This document shows, piece after piece, positions 59,601-64,000 of a stretch of 64,000 bases of DNA. Numbering within the stretch: position 1 is the first letter of the stretch; each line of letters begins with the position of its first letter. The stretch comes from Syncephalis plumigaleata (lineage: Eukaryota; Zoopagomycota; Zoopagomycetes; Zoopagales; Piptocephalidaceae): contig JAIXMF010000002.1 in assembly GCA_025201365.1 (NCBI GenBank), positions 248,001 through 312,000 on the forward strand. The letters run 5' to 3'. The position numbers were made by a program, and so were the translations under genes. The notes under the pieces were generated by a model, which saw only the letters and a program-made list of their open reading frames with translations, ran no database searches and was not told the origin of the DNA.

Positions 59601-61727
59601 GAATACTGATTATTCGGGGTAAGTGTGCCTGTATTCATACTGTTATTTCCACCGGGGAAATACGAAGCTGACGGATCTGTACGTGTAATGGGTGACATGG
59701 TCGGTGAGGGCATGTAGTGGGATCAATATCACCTAGACTGAGATTACTAGGAGCAGGAGCTGCAACTATATCATTGCTGCTGTTGTTGCTGTTATCCATC
59801 ATAGATGTTGCAGGTCCCGATGAAGAAAGCGATACAGATAATCCAGTAGCGTTCATATTATTACTACTATTACCATTATTATTACCATTATTATTATTAT
59901 TATTATTGGTGTTGTTATTGGTAGTAGTAGTAGCTGTAGCAGTAGTAGTGGTAGTAGTAAATCCACCAGATAATTGTCGATTATTAGAAACAGGTGACAT
60001 ACTATTATTATTACCCGTATTCTCATGAGTAAAGATAGATGACGCATCTGAATTCTGACCTGATCTTGTCGCTGCAACAATCGAGCCACTATTTCGTCGA
60101 TTCTGACTATTCTCCATTGCAAACTCTTGTCTATCATTCTGTCTGTTCCATCCTAAGAATCGACGTTTCGATCGGTGCATCGATTCGTTGTTGCTGTTGT
60201 TATTGTTATTGTTGCCACCACCATTATCGTCATTCATGAAACTTGTGTTACCACTAGTGTCCATCAAACCCAATTGATTCATACTATATCGCCGTTCATT
60301 CTTCGCGTATGATGATGCAATAACGTCATTGTTATTCGGTCGACCTGAACCACTCGATGAATGACTCGTACGACATGGAATACTTGACACTGGCATGATA
60401 TCGTCGTGTGTATTGCTACTAGCATTTCGTTGTACAGCGATTGGTTGCACGACAAACGGTGAGCTCAGATTTGGTGTAATCGACTCTTCATTGATATTGG
60501 TAATCGAGTGCACGGAGAATGACGGATTATCGCTGTTGGATGCTCTACGTTTCTTACTCGATGCCGATGGTTCAGGAGTATCCTTATTAGAAGTGGTCTG
60601 CACATTAACTCCCCTCAATACGGATGTCGTATACGAATGATTGGCTTCATTATTGGTAATCTGCTCATCTTTGAACTAATAGTAATAACAATTAGATTAT
60701 GTAACATTATTGAATCATTTTATATTATTTACCTGAATCAACACTTTCTTATTAGGTGCTTCATGGAAACTTTGTGCAGAATCCGGTTGCAAGTACTTTT
60801 CATTAGTAAGTAACTCTACGGCAAACTTCTTCAATGCCATCGGTGTTGGCACGTTCGCCAATGGATATCGATTCCGATGATTATGATAAATAATGTCCTG
60901 TGCTGATGCTGATGATGATGACGCGTCCATTGTCGGATAGGAAGGAGGCGGGAATAACAAAGGAGGATACGCGGTAGTTACCGTGGTAGTGGTGGTTACT
61001 ACTGTAGTCACAGTAGCAGTAGGTGGTGGTGGTGGTGGTACCGCACCACCATTCAATGAGTATCTACCCGATGATAATGTAGGGTTCTGCGAGCTAGCCT
61101 CCTGATCATAGGATATCCATAGGGATAGTGCACTCCTGGAATCATGTGGAGATTCTTGTGGGCGGGATATCTTCCATAGTTCTCGGGCACATACGTGGAA
61201 CTACCAAAATCGGGACGCGTTGTAAATACATTGGAACGCAATGCGGGACTCACAATAGGCGGCGAGACTAGAACGGTGTCTCCATCATTAGTCATCAATA
61301 GTATATCCATATCAGGTAGATTACCTGCTGTATTATTGTTATTGCCGTTATCTAGCGTATTATTCGTGGTGGGTGTAGGAAGATTAGGCGGTGTAGGAGG
61401 ACGCAGTAATGGCGCGGTAGCTGTATGTCCCGGTGTCATCGTTCCAATGATGGCTGCGTTCGTCGTCGATCCGGTCGATGTTCCCGTAATGGTGTGACCC
61501 ACCGAATTCGAAAGTAATGATGGCATAGAAGAGGTCAATACGCCATTCATACGATTGGCATTGTTGGCATTCGTGCTGTTGCTGCTGCTGCTGCTAGTAA
61601 TAGGAGTAGCAGAGACGACAGATGATGCAGATGCAGATGCAGATGATGTTGATGCAGATACGACTATCGAGTTACTGCTAGATGGTGCTGTATCGGGTGC
61701 TACCACTTGATTCCCTTGACCTTCCAT
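56676..61727 (-). CDS. Cdc4/Fbw7-like F-box and WD40 protein
   Basis: Substrate receptor of an SCF ubiquitin ligase that recognises phosphorylated targets. Five exons, 61195-61727, 60733-61093, 59733-60675, 58483-59676 and 56676-58378, reconcile every frame change and give 1577 residues. Intron 3 has a weak donor (GTGATA), and the acceptor of intron 4 lies in a CAG array, so those exact sites are tentative. The N-terminal 700 residues are S/T/N/P-rich with poly-Asn. LKAYLLFQLMRRSTLPTAQF and the F-box IAELPSELSLHVISFLDVNS lie at about 690-770. A Q/H/A-rich linker follows. At about 1160-1500 are eight WD repeats, with GSDDNSVGVWD, GSTDRSIRVWD, GSYDSTVRVWD and GSMDGTVRVWR. An eight-blade count fits Cdc4/Fbw7. 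It is about twice the usual length because of the low-complexity parts. Confidence 0.85.
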
Positions 61728-63471
61728 ACTAGTAATATAGATGTTGCTGGTTATTGTAACGATCTTGTTGTGGTTGCTGTTGTCTTTTGCTTAATCGTTA
61801 AGATTTAAACAAAAAGATAGATCGTACAATATCGATATATCTATATATCGATATCTATATTGATATATAGATATATATTGGCAATTAGAACACAATTCAA
61901 ATAGCCACCAAATAGTACGCTCAAACGTTGATGATAATATCTAAGGGAAAAAACAGTCTACATATACATGAAAACAAACAGGTAAGTAAATGAATAGATA
62001 GATAAACAAATAGGAAATAGTCACTTTCGCTTGCCACTAATAACCGGTAGAACTGCTGCACGTCAGACCACTCTATGCACCAGAGCCCCGTCCAGTTATC
62101 AGCGGTCCTCGCTTAATGCATACGTAAAAAGGTGGAGATGGCAATAATGAATGCATAAGCGTCAATCATACTACATATAATAAAAGTATACGTGCTATGT
62201 TTGCAGCTATGCGCACTGTTCATCCCGTATGAATCACTCAAGTTTACAGTTGTTACTTACTACTGATGTGGTTATAGTGGTGAATATCAAGGTATGTATA
62301 TATAGATATATAGGTGTGTGTGTGTATGCGTACAAAAACCAGTATCTAGTAGAGCTGCTTCCTCGCAAAGAGATGATAGATAACCACAATGGGTATACTG
62401 ATGATGTAGTAAACGCTTTGAAACGCACGCAGTAAAAATGGTAACGATGAATAGACGATGAATGAACTAACGAACTAACTGACTGACTGACTAACTGACT
62501 AACCAACAAGTGTACGTAGTAACAAGGAAGAGGATAGTAAGAGAAAGGAAATGAGAAATATCACTGCCGTATCTCAATTATACGTAGACCAAGTGTGAGA
62601 GAGAGAGAGAGAGTAAGTGAGAAGAAAAGGAAAGAAGTAAAGTGAGAATGAAGTTGCGTGTGTGTGTGTGTGGGTAGAGTTGCAAGTAGTAATAGCAGTA
62701 GTAATAGGTGTCGAAATAACCGGACGAGTAAAGAATAGTAAGCTATTTAAGGAGTTCTCCTATCAGCCTACGCTCTTTCTTTTTCTTATTGAATTATCTG
62801 TCCTGTACTATGCACTAGAATGGGTTGAACCAGTCGTAATATGACGACACTCCAGAGATTTACTGGTTTATGACAACAACAACAACTACTACTACAATCA
62901 CAACAGTAATAATAATAACAATGAGAATCAGAATAGAAAGATGAAAGGAGGAATTGTTGTACCGAGAAATGAAGAATACGAGTATATAACAAATTAAGAG
63001 CACCAAAAAAGGGGAGTGAGCAAGAGAGAGAGAGAGATGGTTCGATTGTTATAGGGGGGAATGCCACTACTTATAGGAAATATGTCTTTGTCTATTCATT
63101 GAAGCATAGTCTATGCATACACAAATGTTTATCTAGTTAATCAAGGTAATTATTACAATGATTTATAATGGAGTATATGCTATAATTAATCAATCAATCA
63201 ATTCAATCTAGCATATGACATGAATATATGGAATCATTGATAGATAAAGAGAATGAAAGTGCGTGTGCACACACACATATGCTTGCTCTCCTTTCTGATC
63301 AATCGATCTATTATCATTACAATTGTTATTGTTACTATTGCAATAGCCGTAATAATAAAGCAAGAAAATGCTTATTCATAATAATAACAATAATAATCAA
63401 TGATAATCAATAGATTATAATTCAACATGAATATATGAGAAAATGTAAACAGCAGCGACATATAACTTTAA
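61728..63471. other. Upstream region of the Cdc4-like gene and 3' flank of the complex I gene
   Basis: No gene supported. A dense A/T palindromic patch (ATCGATATATC words) lies at about 61826-61880. (GA)n lies at about 62597-62612, (GT)n at 62658-62672 and (AGAG)n near 63022-63037. The plus strand is purine-rich upstream of the Cdc4-like start, giving that minus-strand gene a pyrimidine-rich leader like others in the window. Confidence 0.45.
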
Positions 63472-64000
63472 TTAAGCGTTAAAAGTGGTGTCGGCCGTAT
63501 ACGCCTTGTCACCATCTGTAGTGCGTAGAACCGAGTTATCTCGACCATTATGAGCTGCTATACGTCGTTCCATCTCTGGTCGGAAGTGTCGAATCAAACC
63601 CTAATTGTAAAACATAATAAGTAGGGTTACATCGAATTGTATGACTACTACTACTACTACTACTAATCATCATCATTATCATTCATATTCGCTATTATCT
63701 TACTTGTACTGGCCATGCTGCTGCATCACCCAATGCACAAATGGTATGTCCTTCAATTTCACGACTCAATTCCTGTTGAATACGTAGATTGCTTTTTTAG
63801 TGAATAATGTTCCAAGCTAGTTATTTCTACTATTTACCTCCATCATATCAATCTCCTGTGGTCGAGCATTGCCGCTTTCGAATCGTGTCATCATATTGGC
63901 TAGCCAGCCAGTACCTTCACGGCATGGTGTACACTGACCGCAACTCTCGTGTCGATAAAAGGCGGATAAACGCGAGATGGCCTGAACAATATCCGTGCTC
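63472..64000 (-). CDS. NADH:ubiquinone oxidoreductase 51-kDa flavoprotein (NDUFV1/NuoF), C-terminal part
   Basis: Mitochondrial complex I subunit carrying FMN and the N3 iron-sulfur cluster; the 5' part lies beyond the window. Exons seen: 63838-64000 (continuing), 63704-63772, 63472-63600. The frame reads [19 protein letters not shown], then the cluster motif [32 protein letters not shown], then [20 protein letters not shown] follows, with the last Cys ligand in [24 protein letters not shown] is the usual end. The last residues ([20 protein letters not shown] onward) extend a little past the common C-terminus. Confidence 0.93.

Noticed and set aside
58313-59713. Treating the F-box segment and the WD40 segment (56676-58226) as two genes
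   Set aside because: A 104-bp intron (58379-58482) restores one frame, and F-box plus eight WD repeats is the Cdc4/Fbw7 layout.

Overview
This is nuclear eukaryotic DNA, most likely from an early-diverging (non-Dikarya) fungus. The evidence is about 15 intact protein genes, many cut by short spliceosomal introns (mostly 50-110 bp, GTAAGT donors, TAG/CAG acceptors). Long poly-N/Q/S/T/A tracts sit inside proteins, control regions are pyrimidine-rich, and the gene set is fungal (an SRK1/RCK2-type kinase, Alb1, Tap42, a Cdc4-type F-box/WD40 protein, NAD-isocitrate dehydrogenase). The fungal placement is an inference; no species can be named. Exon structures were derived by hand from splice sites and reading phase. 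Where every phase adds up, the model is solid.

Layout: 1-4.3 kb, a SANT/Myb gene (minus, 3' end off the window, frames not fully resolved). 5.3-6.4 kb, a TA-flanked DNA transposon (element A) with a Fanzor/TnpB-like gene remnant. 7.5-12.8 kb, an SRK1/RCK2-like kinase. 13.5-15.5 kb, two tandem sigma-like GST genes with a decayed piece of the kinase between them, so a kinase-GST block was duplicated. 16.2-18.8 kb, cactin. 19.1-19.6 kb, Alb1-like. 19.8-21.4 kb, Tap42/IGBP1. 22.5-25.3 kb, an F-box protein. 25.5-27.2 kb, a STRAP-like WD40 protein with a Q-rich tail. 29.8-32.1 kb, Arp6 (14 exons). 32.5-36.6 kb, a leucine-rich-repeat gene whose first intron holds a complete 2562-bp TA-flanked element (element C) with identical 276-bp inverted repeats and a truncated IS630/Tc1-type transposase. 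36.8-38.5 kb, NAD-isocitrate dehydrogenase. 38.8-39.4 kb, a short Fanzor-remnant element (element B). 39.4-43.6 kb, a long pyrimidine-rich upstream region. 43.7-47.4 kb, a BTB-domain protein. 48.2-50.7 kb, alanine aminotransferase. 51.1-53.3 kb, cytochrome P450. 54.3-56.4 kb, a seven-helix membrane protein. 56.7-61.7 kb, a Cdc4/Fbw7-like F-box/WD40 protein. 63.5-64 kb, the 3' end of the complex I 51-kDa subunit gene.

Housekeeping roles dominate: splicing (cactin), ribosome assembly (Alb1), chromatin (Arp6, SANT), phosphatase and kinase signalling (Tap42, SRK1-like) and ubiquitin ligases (F-box, BTB, Cdc4-like). Mitochondrial and amino-acid metabolism are also present (IDH, ALT, complex I).

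The most unusual content is a small family of TA-target DNA transposons. Elements A and B carry the C-terminal part of a probable Fanzor (eukaryotic TnpB-like, RNA-guided nuclease) gene. Their tips are homologous to those of element C, which carries a DDE transposase remnant. This suggests one IS630/Tc1-type transposase moves both kinds. A solo copy of the Fanzor-side end lies in the promoter region between Arp6 and the LRR gene.
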